Assembly (NCBI GenBank): GCA_027490755.1
Contig: JAIXXL010000003.1
Span: forward strand, 158,898-222,897
Source: Betaproteobacteria bacterium
GTDB lineage: Bacteria; Pseudomonadota; Gammaproteobacteria; Burkholderiales; UBA3065
Length of the DNA: 64,000 bases
Direction of reading: 5' to 3'
This document shows positions 43,992-53,426 of this stretch, piece by piece (position 1 is the first letter of the stretch; the number at the start of each line of letters is the position of its first letter). The notes below the pieces were generated by a model that saw nothing but the letters and a program-made list of their open reading frames with translations, searched no databases and was not told the origin of the DNA. The translations under genes and the position numbers were made by a program.

Positions 43992-44731
43992 GCCCTGACG
44001 TAGCCTCGCATGCGACGCTCGACCACGCGCGGGTTGTTGCCCGCGGCTACCGCGCAGAAGCCCTCGATCAGCATTCGCCGCCCGCGCACCTCCTCGACGA
44101 TGTGAGCCTTGATCCGGTTGGCGAGTGGCAGCAGGAAGAGGTTGGCGAATCCCACGCCGTACAAGGTCGAGACGAATGCCACGGCGATGCCGCTACCCAG
44201 CGCGCTGGGCTCGGAGAGGTTCTGCATCACCTGGATCAGCCCCATCACCGCACCCAGGATGCCCATGGTCGGCGCGTAGGCGCCCGCCGATTCCCAGATA
44301 CGTCCAGCCTGCCGCTCACGCGACTCAAAGGTTTCCAGGTCAAGCGACAGGGTCTTACGAAGCTCTTCGGGCTCGACACCGTCGACCAGCATCTCCAGCG
44401 CCAGACGCTGGAATGGCTCGCTCTCGGACAAGGCCGCCGGTTCCAGCGCGAGGAAACCATCGCGCCGTGTCAGCCGGCTGTAGCCGAGCATGTCCTCGAT
44501 CAGGGGCTCGACCGGGTCCGATCCCTCGTCGCGCAGGCAACGCGCCAGCTCCAGCCCCCGTCGGATCACCGGCCGCGGGGTCTGCAACAGGATCGCGCTG
44601 GCGCTGCCGCCGACCACGATGAGCAGCGCGGTGCCGTGCAGCAGCGTCCCGAGTTCGCCGCCGTCGAGCAGGTGCCCGCCGACGACCGCCACCAGAGCGA
44701 GCAGCAGGGCAGGTATGGTGGACTTCATCAT
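43988..44731 (-). CDS. motC: MotA/MotC-family flagellar motor stator protein
   Basis: A 247-residue inner-membrane stator A subunit with four hydrophobic helices: LLLALVAVVGGHLLDGG, LLIVVGGSASAILLQ, and the later pair with YAPTMGILGAVMGLIQVM and VAFVSTLYGVGFANLFLLPLAN. The motor-torque loop lies between helices 2 and 3. Two tandem ATGs are possible. It overlaps plsY by four bases and motD by four bases, so all three are one operon. Confidence 0.88.
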   Translation of the reverse strand: MMKSTIPALLLALVAVVGGHLLDGGELGTLLHGTALLIVVGGSASAILLQTPRPVIRRGLELARCLRDEGSDPVEPLIEDMLGYSRLTRRDGFLALEPAALSESEPFQRLALEMLVDGVEPEELRKTLSLDLETFESRERQAGRIWESAGAYAPTMGILGAVMGLIQVMQNLSEPSALGSGIAVAFVSTLYGVGFANLFLLPLANRIKAHIVEEVRGRRMLIEGFCAVAAGNNPRVVERRMRGYVRA

Positions 44732-45306
44732 GGCGTGCTGTCGGTTGGTCGGTTCAGGAGTTGCCGGATGTTGCTGTGGTGCCTTGCCAGCAGGATCAGG
44801 CTCATCAGCGTCACCGCCCATGCTGCCACACTGCCGCTCAGAAGGAGCCAGGCCAGCGGTATCGCGGTAAGCCCGGCAGACAGGGCGCCCACTGCCGAGA
44901 CGCGCGACAGCCGGAAGGCGGCGAGCCAGATCCCGCAGACCGCCACACCCAAGAGCGGTTCGAGCGCCAACAGCACGCCCGCCGCGGTGGCCACGCCCTT
45001 GCCACCCCGAAAGCTCAGGAACACGCTGAAAACGTGACCGACGAAGGCAGCGACTCCGCACAGGGCCAGTTCGTCGGTGTCGAGCCCGGCCCAGCGCCCA
45101 AGCAGCACTGCCAGTGCGCCCTTGCCGGCATCGCCAAGCAGTGTCAGTGCCGCAGCCTTGCGTGAGCCGGTGCGCATGACGTTGGTGGCGCCGGGATTGC
45201 CGGATCCGAAGCCCCGCGGGTCGGGCAGGCCCATGCTGCGGCTCACCACGACGGCGAACGGCACCGATCCGAGGAGGTACGCGAGGGGCAGGGCGAATGG
45301 CAGCAT
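44728..45306 (-). CDS. plsY: Acyl-phosphate:glycerol-3-phosphate acyltransferase
   Basis: PlsY makes lysophosphatidate from glycerol-3-phosphate and acyl phosphate. The 192-residue membrane protein has LLGSVPFAVVVSR, GSGNPGATNVMRTG and FLSFRGGKGVATAAG, the three conserved loops. It is divergent from folB, as in many proteobacteria, with only 53 bases between. On its other side it runs into motC with overlapping codons. Confidence 0.94.
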   Translation of the reverse strand: MLPFALPLAYLLGSVPFAVVVSRSMGLPDPRGFGSGNPGATNVMRTGSRKAAALTLLGDAGKGALAVLLGRWAGLDTDELALCGVAAFVGHVFSVFLSFRGGKGVATAAGVLLALEPLLGVAVCGIWLAAFRLSRVSAVGALSAGLTAIPLAWLLLSGSVAAWAVTLMSLILLARHHSNIRQLLNRPTDSTP

Positions 45307-45359
45307 CAGACGGAGTCCACTACAATCGGCGGCCGTTTCAGATTGCGGAATTGTCGCAG

Positions 45360-45722
45360 ATGGATGTCATCTTCATTGAGGAATTCCGTATCGACACGCT
45401 GGTCGGCGTGTACGAGTGGGAGCGCAAGGTCCCGCAGACCATCCAGTTCGATATCCAGATCGGCATCCCCGGCCCCGATGCCGCGCAGAGCGACGACCTG
45501 GACGACACCATCGACTACGGCGAGGTGGTGGCGCGCATCCGCGACAGCCTCTCGGTCAACCACTTCCTGCTACTCGAGCGTCTGGCGGAGCACGTGGCCG
45601 ACATCATCCTGCACGAGTTCCGCGCCCCCTGGTGCAAGGTCAGCGTGGCCAAGCTCAACCTCATCCGCGGCGTGGCCCGTCTGGGCGTCCGTATCGAGCG
45701 CTCCTCGGGCAGGACCACCTGA
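45360..45722 (+). CDS. folB: Dihydroneopterin aldolase
   Basis: FolB converts dihydroneopterin to hydroxymethyl-dihydropterin for folate; because H4MPT shares pterin precursors, it could also serve that branch. The 120-residue protein has the expected IDTLVGVYEWERKVPQ, TIDYGEVV and LLERLAEHVADIIL segments. ATG 45360 is chosen because it gives the family N-terminus. It is divergent from plsY and converges on xerD. Confidence 0.93.
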   Translation: MDVIFIEEFRIDTLVGVYEWERKVPQTIQFDIQIGIPGPDAAQSDDLDDTIDYGEVVARIRDSLSVNHFLLLERLAEHVADIILHEFRAPWCKVSVAKLNLIRGVARLGVRIERSSGRTT

Positions 45723-45729
45723 CCACGTG

Positions 45730-46668
45730 TCACCCGCGGGGGTGATGCTGGCGATGCAACTGCTTCAGGCGCTCGCGCGCCACGTGCGTGTAGATCTGCG
45801 TGGTCGAGATGTCGGCATGGCCCAACAGCATCTGCACCACGCGCAGGTCGGCGCCATGGTTCAGCAGGTGGGTCGCAAATGCGTGGCGCAGCACGTGCGG
45901 TGACACCGCGCTGCCGATGCCGGCGCGTACGGCGTGTCGCTTCAGCCGCAACCAGAATCCCTGTCGCGTCATCGGCCCACCGCGCCGGGTGACGAATAGC
46001 GACTCGCTCTGCCGCCCGTCCAGCAATTCAGCGCGCGGCCCACGCAGATAGCGCCCAACCCAGTCCAGCGCCTCCTCGCCGAGCGGCACCAGCCGCTCCT
46101 TCGAGCCCTTGCCGAGGACGCGAACCACGCCCATGTCGAGGCTGACGGCAGCCGCCGGCAGTCCGACCAGTTCGGAGACGCGCAGACCGGTGGCGTACAG
46201 CACCTCGAGCATCACGCGGTCGCGGAAGCCCTCGGCGGCCAGGGTGTCCGGCGCGCCCAACAGGGCCTCCACCTGAGCCTCGGTCAGGCTCTTCGGCAGG
46301 CTGCGCGGCAGCCGCGGGCTGGCGGTCAGCGCGGTGGGGTCGTCGCCGCGCTCGCCGTCGCGGTGCAGGCGCCGGTAGAAGCGCCTCAAGCTGCTCACTG
46401 CCCTGGCGGCGGAGCGCGCCTTGAGTCCGCCCTCCCCGAACAGATACGCCAGGTAGGCCTCGATATCGGCGCTGCCAGCGCCGCCCAGGCTGCCACCGCG
46501 GCCCCCCAGCCAGCGCGCGAAACGGAGCAGGTCTGAGCGGTAGCTGGCGAGCGTCCGCTGCGAAAGCCCGTCCTCTAGCCAGAGCGCATCGCAAAAGCGG
46601 TCAAGTTGCGCCTGCTCGCCGGGGGCGATGTCGGCCGCTAAGGGCGAAGGGCTTGGAGCGGCGCTCAT
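45730..46668 (-). CDS. xerD: Tyrosine recombinase XerD
   Basis: The partner of XerC. The 312-residue protein has LDRFCDALWLEDGLSQRTLA in the N-terminal domain and the catalytic set YATGLRVSELVGL, GKGSKERLVPLG, HVLRHAFATHLLNHG and STTQIYTHVARERL. The last block and the gene's own neighbourhood mark it as XerD rather than a second XerC. The ATG at 46668 (MSAAPSPS) is used; the frame is open further upstream. Confidence 0.92.
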   Translation of the reverse strand: MSAAPSPSPLAADIAPGEQAQLDRFCDALWLEDGLSQRTLASYRSDLLRFARWLGGRGGSLGGAGSADIEAYLAYLFGEGGLKARSAARAVSSLRRFYRRLHRDGERGDDPTALTASPRLPRSLPKSLTEAQVEALLGAPDTLAAEGFRDRVMLEVLYATGLRVSELVGLPAAAVSLDMGVVRVLGKGSKERLVPLGEEALDWVGRYLRGPRAELLDGRQSESLFVTRRGGPMTRQGFWLRLKRHAVRAGIGSAVSPHVLRHAFATHLLNHGADLRVVQMLLGHADISTTQIYTHVARERLKQLHRQHHPRG

Positions 46669-46692
46669 GTGCAGGATTATCGGCGTTGCGGC

Positions 46693-46729
46693 GCCACAAA
46701 ACAGAACGCCCGGCACGGGCCGGGCGTTC
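46693..46729 (-). terminator. Terminator of the rpsP-rimM-trmD-rplS operon
   Basis: On the minus strand GAACGCCCGGC and its exact complement form an 11-base-pair stem with a 4-base loop, followed by CTGTTTTGT. It lies just after the rplS stop and before xerD. Confidence 0.75.
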
Positions 46730-46756
46730 CTGGAGCGAGCCGGTTTCCGGCGGCGC

Positions 46757-47146
46757 TTACTCGGCGGCAGTTGCTGCTGCAGCCTTGGTCGAGTAGGACA
46801 GCTTCTCCTTGATGCGGGCTGCCTTGCCGGTCCGGCCACGCAGGTAGTAGAGCTTGGCGCGACGCACGTCACCGCGACGCTTCACCTCGACGCTCGCCAC
46901 CAGCGGCGAGTGGGTCTGGAAGGTGCGCTCGACACCCTCGCCGGCCGAGATCTTGCGCACCGTGAAGTTGCTGTTCAGGCCACGATTGCGCTTGGCGATG
47001 ACGACACCTTCGAAGGCCTGCAGACGCTCGCGGTTGCCTTCCTTGACCTTGACCTGAACGATCACGGTGTCGCCGGGGGCGAACGCGGGCAGGGTCTTGC
47101 CCAGACGCGTGATCTCTTCCTGTTCCAGTTGTTCGATGAGGTTCAT
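46757..47146 (-). CDS. rplS: Ribosomal protein L19
   Basis: bL19 of the large ribosomal subunit, 129 residues, with [36 protein letters not shown] and [20 protein letters not shown]. It is the last gene of the standard rpsP-rimM-trmD-rplS operon and overlaps trmD by four bases. A hairpin with a U-rich tail follows. Confidence 0.97.
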   Translation of the reverse strand: MNLIEQLEQEEITRLGKTLPAFAPGDTVIVQVKVKEGNRERLQAFEGVVIAKRNRGLNSNFTVRKISAGEGVERTFQTHSPLVASVEVKRRGDVRRAKLYYLRGRTGKAARIKEKLSYSTKAAAATAAE

Positions 47147-47967
47147 TTGTTCTCCTTTCCGGCAGAGCCGGTACCGTTTTTCTCGTATGAGGCCTGTTCC
47201 TGCAGCGCCTGTTCCGTCTGAAACTCCATCCGGAACTCGGCCAGCAGCCGGGCCTCTTCCTCGTTCAATCGCCGGTGTTGCAGCAGGTCTGGTCGGCGCA
47301 GTTGCGTCCGGCCAAGACTTTGCTTGAGGCGCCAGCGACGGATCGCCTCATGGTGCCCCGACATCAGCACCGCGGGTACTGCTTCGCCGTGGTGGTCGAC
47401 CTCCGGCCGGGTGTAGTGCGGACAATCCAGCAACCCATCGGCGAACGATTCCTCGACCACCGACTGTGCATCGTTGACCGCGCCCGGAAGATGCCGGACC
47501 ACGGCATCGATCAGCACCATGGCTGGCAGCTCGCCGCCGCTCAGCACATAGTCTCCGATCGACACTTCATCATCCACCTCGCGGTCGATAAACCGCTGGT
47601 CGATGCCTTCATAACGCCCCGCCAGGAGGATCAGCCCCCGGCGCTGCGCCAGATCCATCACCCCGTCGTGGTCCAGCACACGCCCCTGAGGGCTCATGTA
47701 GACCACGTGCGGGTCGGTGACACCCGCATCGCGCTGCGCCTGCCTCGCCGAAGCAGTCGCCTGCTCCAGCGGCTCTCCCAGCATGACCATGCCAGGGCCA
47801 CCACCGTACGGGCGGTCATCGACCGTGCGGTAGTTGTCGCTGGTGAAATCGCGCGGATTCCACATCTGCAACTTGGCCAGCCCGCGCTCGAAAGCGCGGC
47901 CGGTGATCCCTCCGGCGGCCACTGCAGCCACCAGTTCCGGAAACAGCGTGATCACATCGAACCTCAC
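47143..47967 (-). CDS. trmD: tRNA (guanine37-N1)-methyltransferase
   Basis: TrmD methylates G37 of tRNAs with S-adenosylmethionine. The 274-residue protein shows [39 protein letters not shown] and the trefoil-knot region with [12 protein letters not shown]. It lies between rimM (69 bases upstream) and rplS. The C-terminus is slightly longer and more charged than in E. coli. Confidence 0.97.
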   Translation of the reverse strand: MRFDVITLFPELVAAVAAGGITGRAFERGLAKLQMWNPRDFTSDNYRTVDDRPYGGGPGMVMLGEPLEQATASARQAQRDAGVTDPHVVYMSPQGRVLDHDGVMDLAQRRGLILLAGRYEGIDQRFIDREVDDEVSIGDYVLSGGELPAMVLIDAVVRHLPGAVNDAQSVVEESFADGLLDCPHYTRPEVDHHGEAVPAVLMSGHHEAIRRWRLKQSLGRTQLRRPDLLQHRRLNEEEARLLAEFRMEFQTEQALQEQASYEKNGTGSAGKENK

Positions 47968-48036
47968 GCCGCCCCCTTCCTGTCCGTCTGGTCCTGTCTC
48001 GCCTGCCCGAGCCTGCCGGGACGGTTCGAGACCGAC

Positions 48037-48561
48037 CTAGTAATCTTCTTCCCAGTCGACACGGATGCTGCGCCCGGGAACATCGACCGACTCCACAACC
48101 TGGCCGACGTACGGGATCAGTCGCTCGACCCTGGTGTCTCCGCTGCCCGACACCACGACCAGTACATCGTTGGCGCCGGTCTCAAGCAGGCTGGAGACCC
48201 GCCCGAGGTTCACGCCATTGCGGTTGACGACCTCACAACCCACCAGGTCGACCCAGTAGAACTCATCCGCCTCGGGCGGCGGCAGGTCACCGCGAAGGAT
48301 CGCAACATCGCTACCGCGCAAGGCCCGCGCAGCCTCAGGGGTGTCGATGCCCTCGAGGCGGGCGACCAGACCATCGCCGTGCACAACTGCTTCGGCGACC
48401 TTCCGGGTCTCCCAGCGGCCTTGGCGTCCGATCAGCCACTCGTCGAAATCGAGCAGGCTATCGATCGCCTCCGTGTACACCTGAACGCGCGCGAAACCGC
48501 GCACGCCGTATGGGCCGGCGATCCGGCCCATCACGACCGGCTCGTCAGGCGGCAGCGGCAC
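48037..48561 (-). CDS. rimM: Ribosome maturation factor RimM
   Basis: RimM assists 30S head assembly. The 174-residue product has [19 protein letters not shown] at the N-terminus and the PRC-barrel part with [12 protein letters not shown] and [13 protein letters not shown]. The GTG at 48561, inside the rpsP end, gives the expected length; an ATG a few codons later (VVMGRI) is also possible. The 17-base overlap with rpsP suggests coupling. Confidence 0.9.
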   Translation of the reverse strand: MPLPPDEPVVMGRIAGPYGVRGFARVQVYTEAIDSLLDFDEWLIGRQGRWETRKVAEAVVHGDGLVARLEGIDTPEAARALRGSDVAILRGDLPPPEADEFYWVDLVGCEVVNRNGVNLGRVSSLLETGANDVLVVVSGSGDTRVERLIPYVGQVVESVDVPGRSIRVDWEEDY

Positions 48562-48793
48562 CAGTCTTGAGCAGGCGCTGGACGGTCGGCGAGACCTGGG
48601 CGCCCTTGGCCACCCACGACTGCACCTTCTCGGCGTCGATGCGGATCTTTTGCTCGGCGCCGCTGGCGACCGGGTTGTAGAAGCCCACGCGCTCGATGAA
48701 ACGACCATCGCGACGATTGCGCGAGTCGGTCACCACAACGCTGTAGAAGGGACGCTGCTTGGCGCCACCACGAGCCAGACGAATCACCACCAT
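48545..48793 (-). CDS. rpsP: Ribosomal protein S16
   Basis: bS16 of the small subunit, 82 residues, starting [20 protein letters not shown] with the [12 protein letters not shown] block. It is the first gene of the leftward operon; the 96 bases upstream must hold the promoter, and an imperfect terminator-like hairpin for the gene before it lies there. Confidence 0.97.
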   Translation of the reverse strand: MVVIRLARGGAKQRPFYSVVVTDSRNRRDGRFIERVGFYNPVASGAEQKIRIDAEKVQSWVAKGAQVSPTVQRLLKTGAAAA

Positions 48794-48850
48794 GGCTTTG
48801 TTCCTGATGAGAAAGCGGAAAAGCCGACTAGTTTACTGTCGAAAGGCCAG

Positions 48851-48868
48851 CCGCCGCAAGGGCGGCGG
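48851..48868 (-). terminator. Weak hairpin after the nucleotidyltransferase-like gene
   Basis: CCGCCGC-AAGG-GCGGCGG is a perfect 7-base-pair stem in the 96-base gap before rpsP. On the minus strand it is followed by a pyrimidine-rich stretch with only three T in a row, so termination is uncertain. Confidence 0.35.
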
Positions 48869-48889
48869 TGCCCCGTCGCAGTTCCGCTG

Positions 48890-49480
48890 TCAGTCCAGCA
48901 GGGCGCGCACCGAGTCGACATCGGCCCGCTCAGCCCGGTGGCCGTTCTGCCGCGGCCGGTCGTTCCGGTCCCGCGGCTCCAGTACCTCCAGGTTGACGAC
49001 GGTGTCGTCGACGAACACCGACAGTACGGGCACCCGCCGCACCTCGCCACGGAGCGTGCGCTTCCGTTCGCCGGTCTCGAAGGGGATGCCGCGGTTGAGC
49101 AGGTCGATCTCGACGTCCTTGTCGCTGTCGGCGAACAGCAGCAGGTTGATGTCGGATTCGGGTCCGGCGGTGCCGTTGAGCACCGAGCCGGTCAGTTGCG
49201 GGCGGTAGCTCGCCATACGCTCCATCACCTCCACCGCGATCTCGCGCAGCTCGCGCAGCAACTCGGGGTGGCTTTCGGTCTGGAACACCTCGCGGTAGGC
49301 GCGCACCGCTGCATCGATCTCGTCGTTGTTGGGCAACTGCTGGCGCTCGGAGGCGCCCAGCATGCGGGCTGCCTTGCGCTTGGCCAGGCCGTAGTCGTTC
49401 AGCCCGTCCTCGGCGATCATGCGCGCCGCAGCCTGGGCGATGGCTTCGCGCAGCAGGCGTGACGGGATGTCTCTGCTCAT
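48890..49480 (-). CDS. Nucleotidyltransferase-like protein
   Basis: A 196-residue protein often annotated as a nucleotidyltransferase. It shows LTGSVLNGTAGPESDINLLL, which fits the GS...D-D signature of the pol-beta-like nucleotidyltransferase fold, and a VFVDDTVVNLEVLEP strand with further acidic residues. The N-terminal half is helical (LNDYGLAKRKAARMLGAS). The substrate is unknown. It lies between PBP1a and rpsP. Only the ATG at 49480 gives a sensible N-terminus. Confidence 0.72.
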   Translation of the reverse strand: MSRDIPSRLLREAIAQAAARMIAEDGLNDYGLAKRKAARMLGASERQQLPNNDEIDAAVRAYREVFQTESHPELLRELREIAVEVMERMASYRPQLTGSVLNGTAGPESDINLLLFADSDKDVEIDLLNRGIPFETGERKRTLRGEVRRVPVLSVFVDDTVVNLEVLEPRDRNDRPRQNGHRAERADVDSVRALLD

Positions 49481-49496
49481 TGCGATCTGTCCGCGA

Positions 49497-51788
49497 TCAG
49501 CGCGGCAGCGCCGCTTCGACTGCTTCGCTACCCGAGCCGCCGGGGACGTCTTCCTCGTAGAAATACTCAGCCAGGCCATGGCTGGCGAACTGGCCGTTGG
49601 TGGCGTTGATATATGCCATGGCGATCCCTGCCGGCTCGGCCATCTGCGTCTCGGGGATGGTCTGCAGGGCGACCCGCATGTAGTCGATCCAGATCGGCAG
49701 CGCGGCGACGCCGCCGGTCTCCTTGGCGCCGAGGCTCTTGGGCTGGTCATGGCCGATCCAGCTCACGGCGACCAGTCGCGGCGTGTAGCCGGCGAACCAG
49801 GCATCGACGTTGTCATTGGTGGTGCCGGTCTTGCCGGCGAGGTCGCCGCGGCCCAGGCTGAGCGCCTTGGTCGCGGTTCCTGCCCGGACCACTTCCCTCA
49901 GCAGGCTGGTCATCAACCATGCGTTGCGCGGCTCGATGACCTGCTCGGCCGTGCCGCCGACCTGCACCGGCTGTGCCTGCGCCAACAGCCGACCCTTGCT
50001 GTCGAGCACCTTCTTCACGAGGTAGGGCTTGACGCGGTAGCCACCGTTCGCGAGCACCGCGTAGGCCTCCACCATCTGCATCGGTGTCACCGAACCCGAG
50101 CCCAGCGCCAGGCTGAGATAGGCCGGGTTGCGCTGTGCGTCGAAGCCGAAGCGGGTGATCCACTGCTGCGCATAGAGCGGCGTGATGGCCTGCAGGATGC
50201 GGATCGCGACCATGTTCTTGGACTTGGCGAGTGCCACTCGCAGGCGCAGGGGGCCATCGAAATTGCCGTCGTAGTTCTGCGGGGTCCAGGCGTCGCTGCC
50301 GGTGACGCTTGAATCGAAGTGCAGCGGCGCATCCTCGACGATGGTGGCCGGCGTGTAACCCTTCTCCAGCGCTGCCGAGTAGATGAAAGGCTTGAACGAA
50401 GAACCGGGCTGTCGCCAAGCCTGGGTGACGTGGTTGAACTGGTTGCGCGTGGCGTCGAAGCCTCCCGCCAACGCGCGGATCGCGCCGTCGAAGGGGTCGA
50501 TCGAGACGATCGCCGCCTCGGCATCAGGCAGCTGGCTCAGTGTCCAGGCGCCCTCAGCGGTGGGCTTGAGCCACACCTCGGCGCCCCGCTGCAGGCGTCG
50601 CCCGGCGGCGGCTTTCTCGCTGGTCCAAGCCTTGGCCATGACCATGGATTCGGCGGTCAGCACGATGTTGTCGCCCAGGCGCGTGCGCACCCTCATCTCC
50701 CGCGGGCTCACCGCCAGCACGATGGCCGGCTGCAGCCCGCCCGCCGGCAACTCGTCCTGGAGGGCCTCGTCGACGGCCTTTTCCGCCATCGCCGGCAGCT
50801 CGGGGAGCCGGATGGTGCGGCTGGGGCCGCGATAGCCGTGGCGCTCGTCGTAATCCATCAGGCCCTTGCGCAGCGAGGCCTGTGCGGCTGTCTGGTGCGC
50901 AGACAGGATGGTGGTGTGCACGGTGATGCCGCTGTTGTAAGCAGCCTCGCCGTAGCGCTCGAAGATGTCGCGGCGAACCATCTCGGCGACAAAATCTGCC
51001 GACTCGCCGGCGGCCATCCGCGAGGCGCGGACGTTGATCGGCTGGTGCTTCGCCTCTTCCAGTTGCGCATCGGTGATGTGGCCGAGCGACTTCATGCGGT
51101 CGAGCACGTAGTTCATCCGTGCGCGGGCACGCTTGGGGTTGGCGATCGGGTTGCCGGTCGAGGGCGCCTTCGGCAGGCCTGCCAGCATCGCCGTCTCGGC
51201 GATGGTCAGCTGCTTCAGGTCCTTGCCAAAATAGGTCCGCGCTGCAGCCGCAAAACCGTAGCTGCGCTGGCCGAGGTAGATCTGGTTGATGTAGAGCTCG
51301 AGGATCTGGTCCTTGGTCAGGTTGGACTCGATCTTGTAGGACAGCAGGGCCTCGTTGAATTTGCGGGTGAGCGTGCGCTCACTCGACAGGAAGAAGTTCT
51401 TGGCCACCTGCATGGTGATGGTACTGGCGCCCTGACGGGTCTCCCCCGAGACGAAGTTCACCAGCATGGCGCGCAGGACGCCCGCGTAGTCGATACCGCC
51501 GTGCTGGTAGAAGCGCTCGTCCTCGGCCGCCAGGATGGCATCCACCAGCGTCTTCGGCACCTCCTTGAAGCGCACCACCGAGCGGCGTTCCTCGCCGAAC
51601 TCGCCGATCAGCTTGCCGTCCTCGGACAGGATGCGCAGCGGCAGCTTGGGCCGGTAGTCGGTCAACACCTCCAGCGACGGCAGCTTGGGGTAGGTGATCA
51701 GCGCGGCGAACGCGCCAAGCATGCCGCCACTCAGGAACAGCGTGGTGGCGACGAGGGCCAGGCCCAGCAGCAGTCTTTTCGGTCTCAC
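49497..51788 (-). CDS. mrcA: Penicillin-binding protein 1A (class A)
   Basis: A bifunctional peptidoglycan synthase of about 763 residues. After a membrane anchor come the glycosyltransferase motifs (AAEDERFYQHGG with the catalytic Glu, GASTITMQVAKN, LYINQIYLG) and the transpeptidase domain with Ser463 in SSFK, SKN and KTGTT. GTG 51788 puts a short positively charged stretch before the membrane helix and has GGAA upstream; ATG 51839 would add 17 residues. It is divergent from the pil operon, the usual arrangement. Confidence 0.93.
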   Translation of the reverse strand: MRPKRLLLGLALVATTLFLSGGMLGAFAALITYPKLPSLEVLTDYRPKLPLRILSEDGKLIGEFGEERRSVVRFKEVPKTLVDAILAAEDERFYQHGGIDYAGVLRAMLVNFVSGETRQGASTITMQVAKNFFLSSERTLTRKFNEALLSYKIESNLTKDQILELYINQIYLGQRSYGFAAAARTYFGKDLKQLTIAETAMLAGLPKAPSTGNPIANPKRARARMNYVLDRMKSLGHITDAQLEEAKHQPINVRASRMAAGESADFVAEMVRRDIFERYGEAAYNSGITVHTTILSAHQTAAQASLRKGLMDYDERHGYRGPSRTIRLPELPAMAEKAVDEALQDELPAGGLQPAIVLAVSPREMRVRTRLGDNIVLTAESMVMAKAWTSEKAAAGRRLQRGAEVWLKPTAEGAWTLSQLPDAEAAIVSIDPFDGAIRALAGGFDATRNQFNHVTQAWRQPGSSFKPFIYSAALEKGYTPATIVEDAPLHFDSSVTGSDAWTPQNYDGNFDGPLRLRVALAKSKNMVAIRILQAITPLYAQQWITRFGFDAQRNPAYLSLALGSGSVTPMQMVEAYAVLANGGYRVKPYLVKKVLDSKGRLLAQAQPVQVGGTAEQVIEPRNAWLMTSLLREVVRAGTATKALSLGRGDLAGKTGTTNDNVDAWFAGYTPRLVAVSWIGHDQPKSLGAKETGGVAALPIWIDYMRVALQTIPETQMAEPAGIAMAYINATNGQFASHGLAEYFYEEDVPGGSGSEAVEAALPR

Positions 51789-51921
51789 GTGGGATTCCGG
51801 CGTGGCGGGGGTGACACGGTATCGGCCATCAGGCGGCATCGGTCGAATGACGAATTCTCAGAATCGCCGGGTTGGATTGCAATCGTGGTCATTGCCAATC
51901 CTACGACAGGGGTCGTGACAA

Positions 51922-52890
51922 ATGTTTCCGACGCCGCTTCGCAAAATGCGCGAGGCTCTCGGTGCCCGGCTTCCCCGGGTGGCTGTGGGTATCGATGTCG
52001 GTCAGACGACTTTGCGAGTGGCAGCACTGCGTCGCGGCCGTTCCGGTATCGAACTGTCCGGGCTGGCATCGGCCGCGCTCAGCGGTACGGGCCTGCAGTT
52101 CGAGGCGGTCATGTTGCGCGAGACGGTGCGGCGCGCTTGTCGCCGCGTCGACTGGCTGCCACGGCGGGTGGCCATGGGGGTGCCCGCGGGGATGGTCCTG
52201 GTGCGTCCGCTCCAGGTGCCGGCCGATGCCGACACCGAGGAGGTCGGCGATGAGGTCGATCGGTCGGCCCGCCTGCTGCCGGTGCCGCCTGCGGCCCTTC
52301 GGCTGGCCTGGGCGCCGCTGCCGCACCCGCCCGTTGCAACGGGCGCCCTGCCTGCACAGCGCACCCTTCTGATGGTCGCGGCCCGACGCGAAGCGGTACT
52401 GGCGCGCCAGCACCTTGCGGCCCTCGCCGGGCTGGGTCGTGTGACGGTCGATGTGGACATCTTCGCTGCCCTGCGTGGGTCGGCCCCCACCGGCGAGGGC
52501 GAGGGCACTTCCGCGGCTGCGTCTCTGCTGGTCGATGCAGGGGCCGACGCGATCTGCGCCATGGCCTGGTCGGCTGGGCAGGCTCCGGCGATCCGGGTGC
52601 TGCCGGTGCTGCCGCAGTGCCCCGTCGAGGACCTCTCCGCCGCCGTCGCCGATGCCGTTCGCGGGCTCAGCCCTGCCTCCGCGGGTCTGCCGGGGGTCAT
52701 GGTGCTGGCCGGTGCGCGCGCCATCGAAGGTGGCCTGGCGGAGGCGGTCGAGGTGCGGACAGGTGCGGTCTGCCGGTTGGCCGAGCCGTTCATCGGGCTG
52801 GCGGGGCAAGGCGGGGCCGTCGGCCTGCCACCCGCCGATGCCGCGGGCTGGGCGGTCGCCGTGGGTCTGGCCAGAAAGGCGCTCGCGTGA
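51922..52890 (+). CDS. pilM: PilM-like type IV pilus assembly ATPase
   Basis: A 322-residue actin-like protein of the inner-membrane pilus platform. VAVGIDVGQTTLRVAALR is the phosphate-binding strand-loop, and VDAGADAICAMAW a second conserved loop. It is somewhat shorter and more divergent than typical PilM. It is first in a pilM-N-O/P-Q operon divergent from mrcA. Its stop overlaps the pilN GTG (GTGA). Confidence 0.8.
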   Translation: MFPTPLRKMREALGARLPRVAVGIDVGQTTLRVAALRRGRSGIELSGLASAALSGTGLQFEAVMLRETVRRACRRVDWLPRRVAMGVPAGMVLVRPLQVPADADTEEVGDEVDRSARLLPVPPAALRLAWAPLPHPPVATGALPAQRTLLMVAARREAVLARQHLAALAGLGRVTVDVDIFAALRGSAPTGEGEGTSAAASLLVDAGADAICAMAWSAGQAPAIRVLPVLPQCPVEDLSAAVADAVRGLSPASAGLPGVMVLAGARAIEGGLAEAVEVRTGAVCRLAEPFIGLAGQGGAVGLPPADAAGWAVAVGLARKALA

Positions 52891-53426
52891 TCGACATCGA
52901 CCTTGCCGAACCGGCAGAGCGACTGGGCGCTCCGCCCGCTCACCTGCTTGCGCCATCCAGCCTGCTGCTGGTGCTGCTCCCGCTGCTTCTGGCTGCCGGT
53001 GCTCATCAGGCTTGGCGCGATGCCATCGCGCGCGCCGACGACGCGGAACGGGGCATCGCCGAGGTCAGTGAGCGCGTGGCTGCTGCCGCCGCCGCGCGTC
53101 GTCACTCGGCCCAGTTGCAGTCGATGCAGAACGGTGTCGTGCTGCTGCATGCCGCCGCGCTGGCCACACTCGAGCTGGTTCCGCTGGTCACCGCGCATCT
53201 GCCGCCGGGTGTGCACCTTTCCGAACTTGCCATCGATGGCGGCGCCATCCGCATCACCGGCACGGCACCCTCGCCTGGCGACATCTCGCTGTGGTTGGCG
53301 CGCTCGGCCGGCCGGGGCGAGTCGCTGGTCTGGGAGGGTCCGGAGGTCCGTCATGTCGCTTCGGGCAGCGGACACGTCGACTTCAGTCTGCGCATCCGAC
53401 GCGCCACTCCGGAGGCGCGGTCTTGA
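52887..53426 (+). CDS. pilN: PilN-like type IV pilus assembly protein
   Basis: A 179-residue protein with a short cytosolic N-terminus (MIDIDLAEPAERL), one transmembrane helix (SLLLVLLPLLLAAG) and a coiled-coil region with ERVAAAAAARR. In the family the N-terminal tail binds PilM and the periplasmic part pairs with PilO. It is identified mostly by position and topology. The GTG start overlaps pilM. Confidence 0.75.
   Translation: MIDIDLAEPAERLGAPPAHLLAPSSLLLVLLPLLLAAGAHQAWRDAIARADDAERGIAEVSERVAAAAAARRHSAQLQSMQNGVVLLHAAALATLELVPLVTAHLPPGVHLSELAIDGGAIRITGTAPSPGDISLWLARSAGRGESLVWEGPEVRHVASGSGHVDFSLRIRRATPEARS

Noticed and set aside
50319..52253. A 644-residue open frame on the plus strand
   Set aside because: It is antisense to PBP1a and then out of frame with pilM. 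No domain was seen.
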